This document shows positions 24,113 through 42,470 of a DNA stretch of 64,000 nt, one piece after another. Positions within the stretch are counted from its first letter, which is position 1. Each line of letters opens with the position of its first letter. A program made the position numbers and the translations under genes. The notes under the pieces are model-generated. The model did not search any database, had not been told where the DNA came from, and was given only the letters and a program-made list of their open reading frames with translations. This DNA is from Phlegmacium glaucopus (Eukaryota; Basidiomycota; Agaricomycetes; Agaricales; Cortinariaceae): NCBI GenBank assembly GCA_015039465.1, contig MU130532.1, positions 724,846-788,845 on the forward strand, given 5' to 3'.

Positions 24113-26104
24113 CTTCGATTCTTCTTAGCAGGACCAGCTCGCAGCTCAGTCGTCTTCCGCTTTTTCTCTGTAGCCTTCGTGGCCGTCATGGATGGTCTTT
24201 TGCTGGTAGGTTCAGGTGTCGCAGACGAAGGTGGGTGCAGGTGGGTAATTTGGCCTTCACGTGGGGAATCTGGAACGTCCGACAGACTGCTGTCGTCGTC
24301 GTCGTCGCCGACAATCTACAAATAGCTCAGATATCAGCGACGAAAATAAAATAAAAATAATACCTTGTGTCCCTCTTGAGTTGAGGGTAAAGGAGTCCCC
24401 ACACGGTTGACTGGCGGTGAACCAATGGGAGTAGCTTGAGGCCGTAAAGGAGAGCCACGCGCTGATTGGCTCCTGTCCTCAAAGGATGCCGTGGGTGCGT
24501 CCTTGACCATAGAGTGGTCCCCTTCCTCGGAGGGCGATGGTGAGGAGACCCGAGCCACACCGCGCGCGTTTTTGGCAGCACGTTGGGCAGCACTCCTTGC
24601 GACAGGGTCCATAATACATCCATCGATGCCAGTGAGGTTTCTTTTTTGTCTTTTCGAAGACCCAGCCACGGATTTAGGAAGACCTGGGATCTGTCTAAAA
24701 GAAGGGTAAATATCAAATATGAACCAGGGGAAGACTTACTCATTCCACCAGGCAAGAGTATCCTTCACCCATGGGTCATCCGGGTCGGTCTCAAACATCC
24801 TCACTATATTTTGGTAGAATACTCCATGTTCAAAAGCACCGTCGTCGATGATCCAGCCTCTACCTCGCAATGCGATACGGGTCTGGAGATCAAAATTAGT
24901 ATCAAACAAAGACTCAACTCCTCAACTCTGAGGTGTAAAACTCACAATGATGCATGTGTATGCTATGGTGCGAGCTAGTGATGCCAAAGTTCAGTTCTGA
25001 ACTGACTCACTGAACCTGAACTGACTGAACTGAACTGAACTGAACTGAAAAGTTCAGTTCAGTTCAGGCATATGGAGAATTGGCAGTTCATCCAGTTCGA
25101 ACTGAACTGAACTGCTGAACTGATAGGTCCTCGAAGGATGAGAAATTCCTATATATTGATCCATGTTTCCTGGAAATTGGTTCTTTGGTGATGTACAAAT
25201 GATTTGGAAGTCCTTTTGGGAGTAAAACAATGATTGAGCAAGGAGATAATGACCATATGATGTGATTATGTTATATATTAGCATTATCCATTTTGGAACA
25301 TAAATACAAATCAGTGGTGTTATATATTCTCAAGGGGTCCTGAGATCATACATGAGTAGAAATTGGGTGCCTAAGGCCTAAGGATGGTCCTTGGACGATG
25401 GAATTTCCAATAATAAGTAAAATATAGAATTTATAACAGTTCTTCAGTTCAGTTCAGTTCGAACCGGTTCTTTAACAGTTCAGTTCAGTTCAGGAAAAAC
25501 TTAGTCAGTTCAGTTCTCAGTTCAGCAAAAAATGCTGCTGAACTGAACTGAACTGAACTTTGGCATCACTAGTGCGAGCGGTCACCTCCGTCATATTGTG
25601 CAAGCGCGACTTGCTCGGACGACCTTTCTTTGTGGCCCCTGGATCCAAGGCTGTTCTTGGACCTGTAAAGATTTGGCGGAAAACCTACCAGAGAGTCAGT
25701 CATTAATTGAGGTACCCATTTTGAGATAAGACATACAATAGGCAACATGTACCCTCGAAAGAGGTTGACTCGATCATCGTCCTCATCGCCATTGGTACCA
25801 AGGGGGTAGAGGAAAGTCGGCCATTTGGATTCGCTGATATCAACGAGCCCCATCTCGGCATCATGCATAGTCGTTCTAAAGACATTTATTATCACTTATT
25901 TCATATACACAAATGGATTACTCACTCGAAATCCCCTGGAGAGAAAGAGTCGATCATGACCAGAGGTACCAGCAGGATTGCGTATTCCGGATGGGACCAT
26001 CCGCGTTCATCATTGCGATTTCTAGTTGGCAGTGGAAATTCATTTTTATCGTACCGGAGTATTGCCTTAGGGGTGGGTTGGAGGTAGTCCACGAAATCTG
26101 CCAA
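24113..26104 (-). pseudogene. Basidiomycete-specific gene (DUF6698-like) split by a hAT-type MITE
   Basis: Coding pieces on the minus strand read, in order, NRNDERGWSHPEYAILL, SKWPTFLYPLGTNGDEDDD with VNLFRGYMLP, VFRQIFTGPRTALDPG, KKGRPSKSRLHNMTEVTART, TRIALRGRGWIIDDG, GVFYQNIVRMFETDPDDPW, and a Ser/Pro-rich basic tail ending at the TAA at 24113-24115. This order (RGWSHP, LFRGY, a GP-x-A motif, VT-x-RTIAY) is that of a repetitive Agaricomycete family I associate with DUF6698; its function is unknown. The exon encoding MTEVTARTIAYTCII is cut by the 596 bp element at 24976-25571. Removing the element and one 8 bp duplicate restores a continuous frame. Introns elsewhere are normal. The true start is not resolved: no ATG opens the frame at 26104 and an upstream exon may exist. 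A functional allele would need the element to be spliced out. Confidence 0.62.
24976..25571. mobile_element. hAT-type MITE, copy 1 (GTTCAGTTCA subterminal repeats)
   Basis: 596 bp bounded by TAGTGATGCCAAAGTTC and its reverse complement, flanked by a perfect 8 bp target duplication GTGCGAGC (24968-24975 and 25572-25579). Eight-base duplications and TAGNG-type ends are hallmarks of the hAT superfamily. The subterminal 100-150 bp on both sides are packed with GTTCAGTTCA/TGAACTGAAC motifs that can pair into long hairpins. There is no coding potential, so it needs a transposase in trans. Copy 2 lies at 49413-50026. Confidence 0.88.
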
Positions 26105-27574
26105 TTATATGTTGATTTTGTCCCCGAGGGTACCCTGGGTGCGAGCACCAGATCCGCGAAGCCTTGACTGAAGCTATAGGCCAGGAGAAATCCGACCTTT
26201 TCTTTGACAAGGTAGGCAACACTTCAAGATAGTCACTTTCCCTGATATAGGATCAACAGTTCTTGGAATATTTCTTCACCGAGGCCGGTGCACAGTTCTT
26301 CAAAAGCCTGGGGGTTAATCTCATTCGCCTACCCTTCAATTACCGTCATTTTGAAGGTAATCTAGTACAATTATTCATACCACTGCCTTATTCGGACCCT
26401 GACTTCACTAGATGACATGACGCCATGTTCTCAAAGAATCTGGGTTCAAGCACCTTGATAGAATCATTGACCTTTGCGGCAAGCACGGAATTTATACAAT
26501 CCTCGATCTGCACGCTGCTCCGGGAGGACAAAATACCGATTGGCACTCAGATCATGGTGGACATATCGCTAATGGTTGGTTTTATATATCAACCCGTTAA
26601 TTGCGCAACTGATTGTTTGCTTCTAGTTTGGAATCACAAAGATTTCCAAGATCGTACAGTCTGGCTCTGGACGGAGCTTGCCAAACATTACAAGGATAAC
26701 AAATGGATTGCAGGATATAACCCTGTGAACGAGCCTACTGATTCCAAACATACACGCGTTGTCGCATTCTACGACAGAGTTTATGACGCTATTCGGGCCA
26801 TCGAGACAGATCACGGCATTTTTTTCGATGGCAAGTACATTTGCATTGGCGATAGGTTATTCGATCCATGATTATTCCAGCTTTGGGTTTCCCGCTACTC
26901 GTGAAGAATATGTTTCGAGCGACGAGCAGCGTAGGAGACTGAGGAGGGATTACGAGAAGAAGCGTGCTTGGATGGATGAAAGAGGGTTATGTGTCTGGAA
27001 CGGTAATGGGGCCCTGTTTATGCGAGAAAGCAATATGATGGGGAAGCCACTGACTCGATTAATACCGCACGTTACAAGGTGCTAAGGGACCAGCTGGAAA
27101 TATATAGAGGCAAGCATGGCCGTGTCTAGTATGACGATCCATTTTCTGATGAATTCCATCCCTAGGCCCGGCTGAGCTCGTCTATCTGGTTATACAAAGA
27201 CATCGGTTTCCAAGGCATGGTGTACATCTCCTCAGAGACGCCTTACATGACCCTATTCTCCAAATTTCTTGCCAAAAAGCATCGTCTCCCTTGGGGAGCT
27301 GATGATACTGCCGTACGTCAAGCCTCTCGTGGATCATGTCAACGAAGAGGTTCCGGAGAGGTTCCGTGAGATCTACCCATACCCAGTGAGCGATCGTGTG
27401 ACGAGGAACATTTTGGTCAGAGAGTTTCTGATTAAGGAGTGGGCGGAACATTTTGTGGATATGGATGAAGCAGCATTGGATGCCATCGCTGGGAGTTTCA
27501 AGTTGGAGAGGTGTCTGAAGTGGCAAGAACTCAATACTCTCCTGACTCAGGCTGCACTTGTACGTAGTATGTAA
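26100..27574 (+). pseudogene. Decayed GH5 exo-1,3-beta-glucanase gene
   Basis: Scattered frames together read through a fungal GH5 glucanase: [129 protein letters not shown] and, at the C-terminus, EFLIKEWAEHFVDMDEA with AIAGSFKLERC. The acid/base Glu (NPVNEP) remains. The frame breaks at several points: near 26420 (before LKESGF), around 26835-26865, and near 27005. At the last, a missing base falls in the expected Glu of the WNGEWG-type nucleophile motif. The N-terminal part is absent or overlaps the neighbouring minus-strand gene. The family normally acts on cell-wall beta-1,3-glucan. It ends 39 bp before the UCH start codon. Confidence 0.8.
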
Positions 27575-27612
27575 AAGGCCTTTTTTGGACAAAGCATCAG
27601 TTAAACTTGAAC

Positions 27613-29435
27613 ATGGAGGTCGACCTAGTAGATCAACCACAAACCCTGCTCAGTCCCAATGGGTCCAACGAAACACAAGCACCTGCATCAACCTCCTTCG
27701 ACCTTGTTGGAGGTCCATTTGCCGTTATTGAGTCAGATCCAGGTTGGTCGTTCATAGATTACTATTATTCTTCACAACAACTTCACGAATCCATAATTTA
27801 AGGTCTTTTCACTTCATTAACTCGTCGACTTGGCATCCATGGCCTTGAATTGGTTGAAATGTATGATATAGAGCCTTGGGCTGTGGATCACTTGAAACCA
27901 TATGGTCTTATCTTTTGTTTCATGTGGCATAAAGACTCCCATCGACCAGCAGACTTCGACGATCCTGCTGCTGAACGTGTCTGGTTCGCGAATCAGCTTA
28001 GCGATGATGCATGTGCAACTCAGGCTATTTTGAACGTCTTATTAAATTGCCCAGATATCGACATTGGAGAAGAGCTACGGAATTTTAAAGCGGAAACAGA
28101 GGCCATGTCACCTGTGGTAATTATTCTCGCTAATTACATAAATGACTGTGTTGGCTGACAGATAAAGATGAGGGGGTTGGCAATCACGAATTCTCCTATC
28201 ATACGTCCTGCGCATAACTCCTTGGCTCGGTGTGTGTAAGTTATATGATGGTGGTCTGTTGCTAAAACACATTTGCAGTCCGTCTGATATTCGAGCGTCC
28301 CTCAACAATTTGACCATTACCACCTTCGACGCCGAGAAGCGCAAGGCCAAGGAGAGAAAGGCTAAAGAGGCGAAACCACCACCAGCAAAACGTGCTAAAA
28401 CTACGGTTGCTGGGAAGTCCAAGAAAAGCAAAGGCAAAGAAAAGGAACAGGACACCGACAAAGAGGAAGAGGAGGAGACATACCATTTTATTGGATATGT
28501 CCCAGCTTATGGTAAGGTTTGGGAGCTAGACGGCCTCAAATCGGGGCCGCTGGAAGTTGGAGAGCTACCTGCGGACAGCACGTCTTCGAAGGATCCCAAT
28601 CGGGCTTGGATGGATGTCGTGCGTCCGGCGCTCCGAATGAAGATGGAGAAATATGGGGGTTCCGGCAATGATGGCAGCAATATCCGATTTAGTCTACTTG
28701 CCATTGTCGATGATCTATATCAGAAAGCAAGTGACGAGTTGGAGTTATTGAAAAGAGAAAAAATTGCGCTAGAACGCAGAATGGGAGCTGGATGGGAAGC
28801 AACGGTTAGTTCCTTCCATAGAGAGACTCCGGAGGAGATGCTGAACAGGTCGCTAGATCAATCCGGCCCTTTTTGAGTCTTCAAAACTAACGTTCGCCCT
28901 ACCTCACCAGCCCTCAACGGAATTAGAGCTCGGAAAGTCTTTTGCGAAGGGCTTTGGATTACGGAAAATGGAGCGAAGTTTCGAGATTCTACAAATGGCG
29001 CCGAATGATCTGGTTTCCGCATGGGAGACATGTATTCAAAACGGGATGCGGGCGAAGATAGCTGTAGAGGATGAACTCGCCAAGGGCATGAGAGCAAATG
29101 TGGGTGATCTTTGGACCTTTTGATTTTTTTTGGTCTAAATATCGCGATGTAGACCGACCATGTTAAGAGGACCTTCGACTATGAGCCATTCATCAAGGAA
29201 TATATACGTTGTCTACATCGTGAAGGTCTCCTAGATGCACTGCTTGACCGAGATAGTGACGGGATCAAGAGAAAGAAGTCTAAACCAGCGAAGAAAGTAT
29301 GAAGCAATGACCAGATCCTCACTGTCACCTTTTGTTTAGGTATTCAACTTATCAGACAAGGATGTGTTTCTCCAAGATGAATCACCCTGTGAGTGTAAGA
29401 AAGACATGCGTAGTACTACGTATGGATTACAATAG
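27613..29435 (+). CDS. UCH-family deubiquitinase (UCHL5/BAP1-like)
   Basis: A cysteine protease that removes ubiquitin, peptidase family C12. After a short N-terminus, GPFAVIESDPG begins the UCH fold. The catalytic segment is FANQLSDDACATQAILNVLL, giving oxyanion Gln near residue 108 and nucleophile Cys near 114. The catalytic His is in YHFIGYVPAYGK and the Asp in VWELDGLKSGP. Between Cys and His there is a long charged insertion (28320-28480) rich in Lys, then Asp/Glu. C-terminal to the domain, helical segments (KREKIALERRMGAGWEA; TFDYEPFIKEYIRCLHREG) match the UCHL5/BAP1 extension with a ULD, and a basic KRKKSKPAKK tail suggests nuclear location. Start ATG at 27613; about six short introns; stop TAG at 29433-29435, assuming the last exon is not spliced further. 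It ends 19 bp from the ASX-like gene on the other strand. Confidence 0.88.
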
Positions 29436-29454
29436 ACCAAATATTTAGTCACAC

Positions 29455-30752
29455 CTATCGTCTGGATCTGGACCCATGCTCATGATAATAACTGCCTCGA
29501 ATATAAAAAAGCGTGCCATAGTTCTCCCGTCCACCTCGAGAATTTTGTGGACAATCGCCCCCAGCTCTCCAACGCCAAACATTGAAACACTTCCATGCGT
29601 TTCCATTCGGCCTCTGCGCCTTCTTCATGCGACCGTCAATGTCCAATAGTCCAGTTTCTAGCATGGTTGGACTGCTTATTGTCATAGATCGTGTGGGTTC
29701 AGAGGGTTCCGATGGGTTGTGAGAAAGAAGATGAGAAGGAAGGTCTTTTTCTTGTCCTGGTTGGGTAAGGACCGTTAGCTCGAAAGTTGTAGGGTGGATT
29801 GCTTGGATCTGGAGAGTTTTTTTGAGTAAAGGATGTAGATGAGACAATGAAGCAAAGGCATACAATAGTATCCTTCTCAATTGATTCAGAATTGGCAAAG
29901 GATCGTTTGTAGGCAATAACATCTCCAACCCGAATGATTCCATTTCTCACCAACATTGGGAGTTTGACTTCCGCGGCGCCACTGATCATGATACAACATG
30001 TCAGCAGAAACGTTAGTTGCATGAAAGGGTAGGAAAGTCATACCCTGCCTTTGCAGATGACTCGCAAGGAATAGTAAAGGATGACTTGGGTTCTACATCA
30101 TGCTCTCCGGAGCTCAGGAGTCTTGAGGCTTGATTTTCACGTTCCCATACTTCATCTTTCCAGGGAGCAGCAAGTGTACCATTCCGGACGGCTTTTTGGA
30201 AATCCTCGACCTTTTCGAGGTGTGCAGCTGAAAACCAGCCCAAGTAGAGATGATCTTGAAAAGTGCGAGAAGCTGCCAAAAAGTGCGGATCGGAGAAGAT
30301 ATTGAAATTCAATTCCGCGTCGGTAGAGTTTGTGTCCAGAGGTTCATCGGTATTCATGCCCCCCTCGATGGATGGGTGATCTGAACCCAGAGACTCGAGA
30401 TAATTGGTGAACGCCGTAGGTGGTAACAAGGTTTTAAGATGGACTTGAGAGTCTCCTGAAAGCATTTGCCACGCATGCCCGTTGATTATGTCCTAAGGAA
30501 GACGCCCATTAAGCACCTGTAGTTTTGCATGGTCGCATGAAGAAACATTTCCCAGTGACGATGCCTCAACGCGGGTGATATACGTACAGGTAATTCCATC
30601 GAGGCGAGTTCACTCTTCGAGTTCTCTAAAAGTGCATTTAGGCGTTGCTCAGGGTCCACCTTGCGCTTTGGTGCACGAGGAGCTGAGTCTGAGGCTACCA
30701 GAATTTTGTAAGACTTTACGGGCTGACGAGTTGTTCGACGTGGTCGATCCAT
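29455..30752 (-). CDS. ASX/DEUBAD-like protein, predicted partner of the UCH enzyme
   Basis: Starts MDRPRRTTRQPVKSYKILV at the ATG at 30752; the frame upstream has no ATG. Conserved pieces resemble the ASX homology (DEUBAD) domain: RLNALLENSKSELASMELP, then after an intron IINGHAWQMLSGDSQVHLKT with LLPPTAFTNYL, then FSDPHFLAASRTFQDHLYLG and WFSAAHLEKVEDFQKAV with KDEVWERE. The pattern of LL-x-N, W-x-x-LS, LLP and then F-D-x-x-F-x-x-A-x-x-F-Q-x-x-L-x-x-G is what I know from fungal and animal ASX proteins. The C-terminal part (VKLPMLVRNGIIRVGDVIAY; GLLDIDGRMKKAQRPNGNAW) resembles a small beta domain seen in related proteins. In animals ASXL proteins bind and activate BAP1. No experimental link is known to me for this fungal pair, and the assignment rests on pattern recognition. 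Confidence 0.72.
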
Positions 30753-33700
30753 TACCTTTGTTGAATGAATAAATAAGACGCAGCAGAAATTGAATCTGTT
30801 TGTTTCATTCTTGGAATCCAAACAATAGGCGCCAAACCGCCGCCAGGTTTTGATTTGTATGCAATCCCCAGTGCCATGCCTTAGCGACGTCTCTCAATCA
30901 TTTGCGAGACCTTGTCACCTTCCTCAGGACCATGGTAAGGCCTTGGTGACGACCTTTTGTGGCATATATGTCTCTGTCAATTGATATCTATCTGCCGTTT
31001 ATCTATGCTGTGTCGATATACTAGAAACGATAATAAGATCACACACTTCAGCACCTTGCCAGCGCCCACGTTGAGAGATAATAGTATAATCGATCTACCG
31101 AAAGGACCTATTGCGGTCGCCCTTGAGAACCAGAGAGGCCTTGGACATATCTAGACAGCGGTTTGCATGTATGGGTTTTCCATGAGCTTTGTTCCTTAGC
31201 CTGAAAATTTGTCCGGACTTCTGATAATCTTACACCGATGAGGCATACAACAATTTCACTTCTCACATCCAACAAATTGCTGCTCAATAGGATCCTTGGT
31301 GGCATCGACGATAGCTGTTCCATTATTAGCTTGAACCTTCTTCCTCTGGATTTGAACAAAACACCACAAATGTTCAGGTTTGCCTTGTGAGACAGGGTAA
31401 ATGAATTATGACACTTTCTTGCCCGAAAAGAAGGGATTACTGGGGATAGTCATGTTTCGGAAGCTTTTACGGGAGAACAAGGTACAGTTCACTTAGCCAC
31501 CACATTTGCGCAAACCTTTTTCCCATCTGCGAAAAAAAAATATTTAAATTCCTTTTGGGAAAAGCCTCCTTTTGATCATAATAGGAAGAGATCCCCAAGA
31601 GAGATTTCAATTGGTTCCAAATTGAGCGAGAAATGGAAATTTCAAGGCTTAAATTGGAACTCAAGTACAACACAGTATCTATACTCAATCAAATGCATGG
31701 CCAAGTTACAAGTATCTCTAGAATGCGTCTATGCGATTCGTAATTTTTTGAGCTGAAATTCTTTACCTGAATTTAAGCATCTATGGTATTAAGTCCATGG
31801 GTACATGCGATGTTCCTACCGTCGAACAAAACCGATCAGAGCCTTCTGCATGTTCACTTTCAGGGTGTCAAATTTATAATCGTGGTTATTGCGAACCAAT
31901 TGCGAACTCTCTCAGCTGTTTCTTGCCCGTCGGAATGGCCATATGTAGTGTTTATATGAAGTCTAATGTCGTTTTGACCAATGGTACCTGAGGGCGCATG
32001 CATAGCCACTGTACAAATATATGTAGTTGGTGGCTAAGTCAATTCAACAAATGGCTTGCCAGATGGGTAAAGATCTGGAATCATATAAATAGTTTACGGG
32101 TGCAGACAGGTGTATGGCGCAAAATAGCGCAAAATACGGTAAATACGAGGCGCCGGCCATATCAATAGGTGAGCGCGATAGATGTTATATATACGATTAA
32201 CTTGCTCTTCACGCATGACTGAATTGAATTACGAACGTAAACGAGCTGGATTCGCGAAGAGATACCTACAAAATACATTACCATCTTGGAGCGCACCGAT
32301 GTGTTGATGGGTATTGTTTGACTCAGGAGTTCGCTATCAGTATGCAAATGTACAGGTCCGACCCACAATCTTCCTTTTCCATCCGAGAGCAGGCTAATTA
32401 ATCAAGTTAATGCCGTTGGCCCCAATCAGTCACGTTTTCCCCATTTTCAAATTCAGATTCCATGTTGAACGGTGAACTTCCATGTACGATCGGAGACGAC
32501 CAGAGGTGGAAACGACGAAACATGTTTTAGAAATACATTTTGAACGTCTGCGCTATGAAACGACAGAGCCGCCTGAAGGTAGATGTGTCAGGGGCCCATT
32601 ATTCTACGATGCTAAGATCCGCTGCTATTTGAGATCACCTTGATTGTTTTTTCTTAAAGACCTACAACAAATTAACAAGATATCCGGAACATGGAATTCC
32701 AACGCGGTTATCCGTCGGGGAACTGCTGTAAACTACTAGCACATCTTCCAAGCAATTTCCAAGCAATTTTTGAATTATTTCCCAAGCCCGTGATGGGAAC
32801 CTATATCATATTATCGGGGTCGGCGCAGCCTCGTAAATGTCGATTTCCAACAAATTGTCGACACTAAGATAATGAAGAGCCGTAGACCACCAATACCCTG
32901 CTGCATCATGATGCAAATATAAGATGTCCACCTAGTAGGATTGTTATTGTATAGTGTAAGTTTTTATCATGCTCTCCCAGTAGTGACCCAACGTAAGTAC
33001 ACGGAATTCCTGATCCTTGTCCGGGTGTTAAAATTGGGCACAAGTCCCCAACAAGGTGGTGCTCGAACCACAATTCACGACTGCCACTGAACACAGCTGT
33101 ATAAAACGCAATTAATGGTTATTTAATTAATCTTTATGGGCGTTGGCCATGTTTGCACGCCAAAGCATGACAAATAGGAGGGTCGTTGCAACCGGTTTCC
33201 GCCTGCTCACACGCAGCGCTGAAACTTACTCAATTTATTAACACATAGCTCACACATCTGGAGGGGGGACATCAAGCAAGGACTGAAGGTGTTGACCACA
33301 AATTTGTATTGAATGATTAATCTGTCGTGGTACGAAATGAGCAACTCTCCTGGGTCTATTTTTCTTTACGGTGAACGATTGATTGAACTTTGAAGTAGTT
33401 GTTCTGTCATTGTTCTCGTCTTGTCACGACGCTTTGAACTTATTGAATGATTTTGGACACTTAGACTGGTTGTAGGTACTTCGGATTATGACTCGGATTG
33501 ACGATGCTGACGGACATATTATTTATGTAACTATCGATGCGGGCCTATATACCTACTGTTTTCCCTCAGGCTGTGATATCGATGCGTCGTACACGGCCGT
33601 CGACATTTGCGGGTGGTAATATATCAAACTTAAGTATCCCGGGTACCAGGATGGTATCCCCACTCGATGGCCAAGAAAATACCAAGTATGTACCGAAGAG

Positions 33701-33985
33701 GTTTAAAATATCACAACAGCGTAATTTTGTTTTAATACATCGTATGTTGCATAAGATGGGAGAGTCCGTTTAAGGAATAAGTGAAGTCCGGTAGTAGTAG
33801 GAGTAGTGTAGTAGAATAGGAGTGACACTATACTTCGTAAATTCATCGGTAAAAGTAGAATTTGGCACTGTCCATTATGTTAAATATCGTATGTGAAGAA
33901 ATCCATCGAAAATCCCAAGAAAAATTGTCCACAAAAGATGAGAGAAAATGATTATAGACTTTAGAGAAGAGGAAGGTGCCAACAG
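30753..33985. other. 3.2 kb gene-free region
   Basis: No open frame here has recognisable domain content or convincing splice structure. Composition is AT-rich with scattered GC islands (about 32110-32160). I see no tRNA, no transposon ends and no LTR. It may include the distal 3' region of the zinc-finger gene, non-coding transcripts or very old repeats; none of these can be supported from the sequence alone. Confidence 0.4.
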
Positions 33986-35272
33986 TCAATTATCGACCCA
34001 TCGTGTTCCGCCATGGGCTAGCGGACATTTATGATTACCCAAGGTCTTTCTCGTAGAGAAGAAGCGTCCACATTCGTCGCAAGAGAATTCGCAGATTTTG
34101 CCATGCTTAGCAACCTCGTGGCGGAGACGATCGTGTTGTCGAGAAAACTTCTCAGCACAACCAAGGGTACAAGGGAATGAAGAACGAGGTTTGGGTTTAT
34201 GTGCTTCCATGTGTACCTTGAGAGTATATTGGCTAGTGAAGCGTCGTTCACAACCAATGACCAAGCATGGGAAGCGCCGCCGGTGCTGTTGTTGATCGCT
34301 CTCATTGCGCAAGGGTGATGAATCTCGCGAGGGTGAAGGCTTGATGTCTGTTGGATCTAAACTGGAACATGAAGGAGTTGGAGAGTGAGAGTTTGAAGAA
34401 GGACCAGGCGAAGGGGTGGCGCGAAGATGATCGGGGGAAAAAGTCGATGTTGGAGGGAATTGATGGGGTAGGGACGTAGTAAAATCAAAATTGAATGCGC
34501 TTCCATATTCGTGAAATCGTGGCTGGGGGGACAGTGACAAACCTATGCATTTTTGAGACGGATGGTCAGTGAGTCGGTAAGAATAGACATACCACTGCGA
34601 TCCGAGCGTGGTGAGCACGAAACAATTGAAATGGTTGGAGAAAACGCCGTTGAACTGGACTCGGCTAAAAAAGAGAACGAGGAGTCATAGCCAGTACTTT
34701 CATCGTATGGCCATGGGAACAGATCGCTGTCTAGGGGTTCGTCTGTAAGAGGTCATGAGAGGAGAAAGGGTTCAAGTAAACGTGGACAGACCGTAAACAG
34801 CACCAGTCCCATTCGATGGGGGAGAGGAGAAGCTAGGGGGACATTGTTCATGGTAACCTGCAAGTGGAATGAAATGAGGCCTACTAATTTGAGGTTCCAA
34901 GAACAAAAAAAATGTACCCAATTCATATATATCTGCTTCTGTAAATAATGGACCTGCATCCATCCTTTGGGAAAAGGAAGAGACTCTTATATCTGTGAGC
35001 AAATGTGATGAAACAGGGCTGAGAGAGTGAGTGTGGTCAAATTTACCGTTGTATCCATCGTAGGGTACAAAGTCAGGACTAGGGTAGTCGCCATCGATAT
35101 ATGGCGCGCATATCTTGACACAGGGTGATTGCTGGAGTCGGGAGGAATGGTATTGGGACATGGTGTAAGGAGAGAAAGCCTTCAGAGCTATGGGGAATTT
35201 TATGGATACCCAATAAGATGAAACCAAGAATGACTTACCATGGGTCACAGGAGGAGTTTTGAGGACAGGCAT
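33986..35272 (-). CDS. C2H2 zinc-finger transcription factor
   Basis: Three tandem fingers near the C-terminus. Finger 1 reads FPCLVIGCERRFTSQYTLKV with a His-x3-His pair (HMEAH); finger 2 reads FPCTLGCAEKFSRQHDRLRH with H-x4-H; finger 3 reads FSCDECGRFFSTRKTLGNH with a terminal Cys (NHKC). The preceding 250 residues are rich in Ser, Pro, Tyr and Phe with acidic clusters (DEPLDSDLFPWPYDEST), typical of a disordered activation region. Stop TGA at 33986-33988. Two start options exist: the ATG at 35272 followed by an intron beginning GTAAGT, or the ATG at 35160 (MSQYHSSRLQQSP). I list the longer. The gene stands alone, with 3.2 kb and 3.0 kb of gene-free DNA on its two sides. Target genes cannot be predicted. 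Confidence 0.75.
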
Positions 35273-42092
<6,820 letters not shown>

Positions 42093-42470
42093 ATTTTATC
42101 TTCGTTTTTATTCTTGGCACTTATGGTTTCTTGTAATTGCAAACGTTAATCATTTCATTTCTCTTTTTATTCATACTGTTATTGTATCATTATTTCCTGG
42201 ATTGTGATGTGTGACGCATAACTCATTAGGGGCATGTGACACTGTCGCGTTAGACGCGTTGAACACACTTTGACTCGACGCATCTTGGTTGCAACACATC
42301 CCCGACCCTGCTCGTCCTCTACAATCTAAGTTCTTTTGGTCCCTTGTGAAACACTCTTACCAAACTTGTGAAACATCCAACAAAGTTAGCCCACCTGTTT
42401 GCTAGCTTCCATTCTTGCGCAGCACCCCAAGGTGTGCGATTTGCATTACTCTTCTTTTAGGTGAACAAAG
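42093..42470. other. Intergenic region between KDM4-like and NBS1-like genes
   Basis: About 380 bp between tandem plus-strand genes. It is AT-rich at first (probable 3' UTR of the KDM4-like gene), then holds TGTGAAACA repeats (about 42346-42373) just before the NBS1-like start. No other feature is visible. Confidence 0.35.

Noticed and set aside
31108..31359. 83-codon minus-strand frame in the gene-free region
   Set aside because: No recognisable motif, no splice context, ordinary length for chance in this composition.
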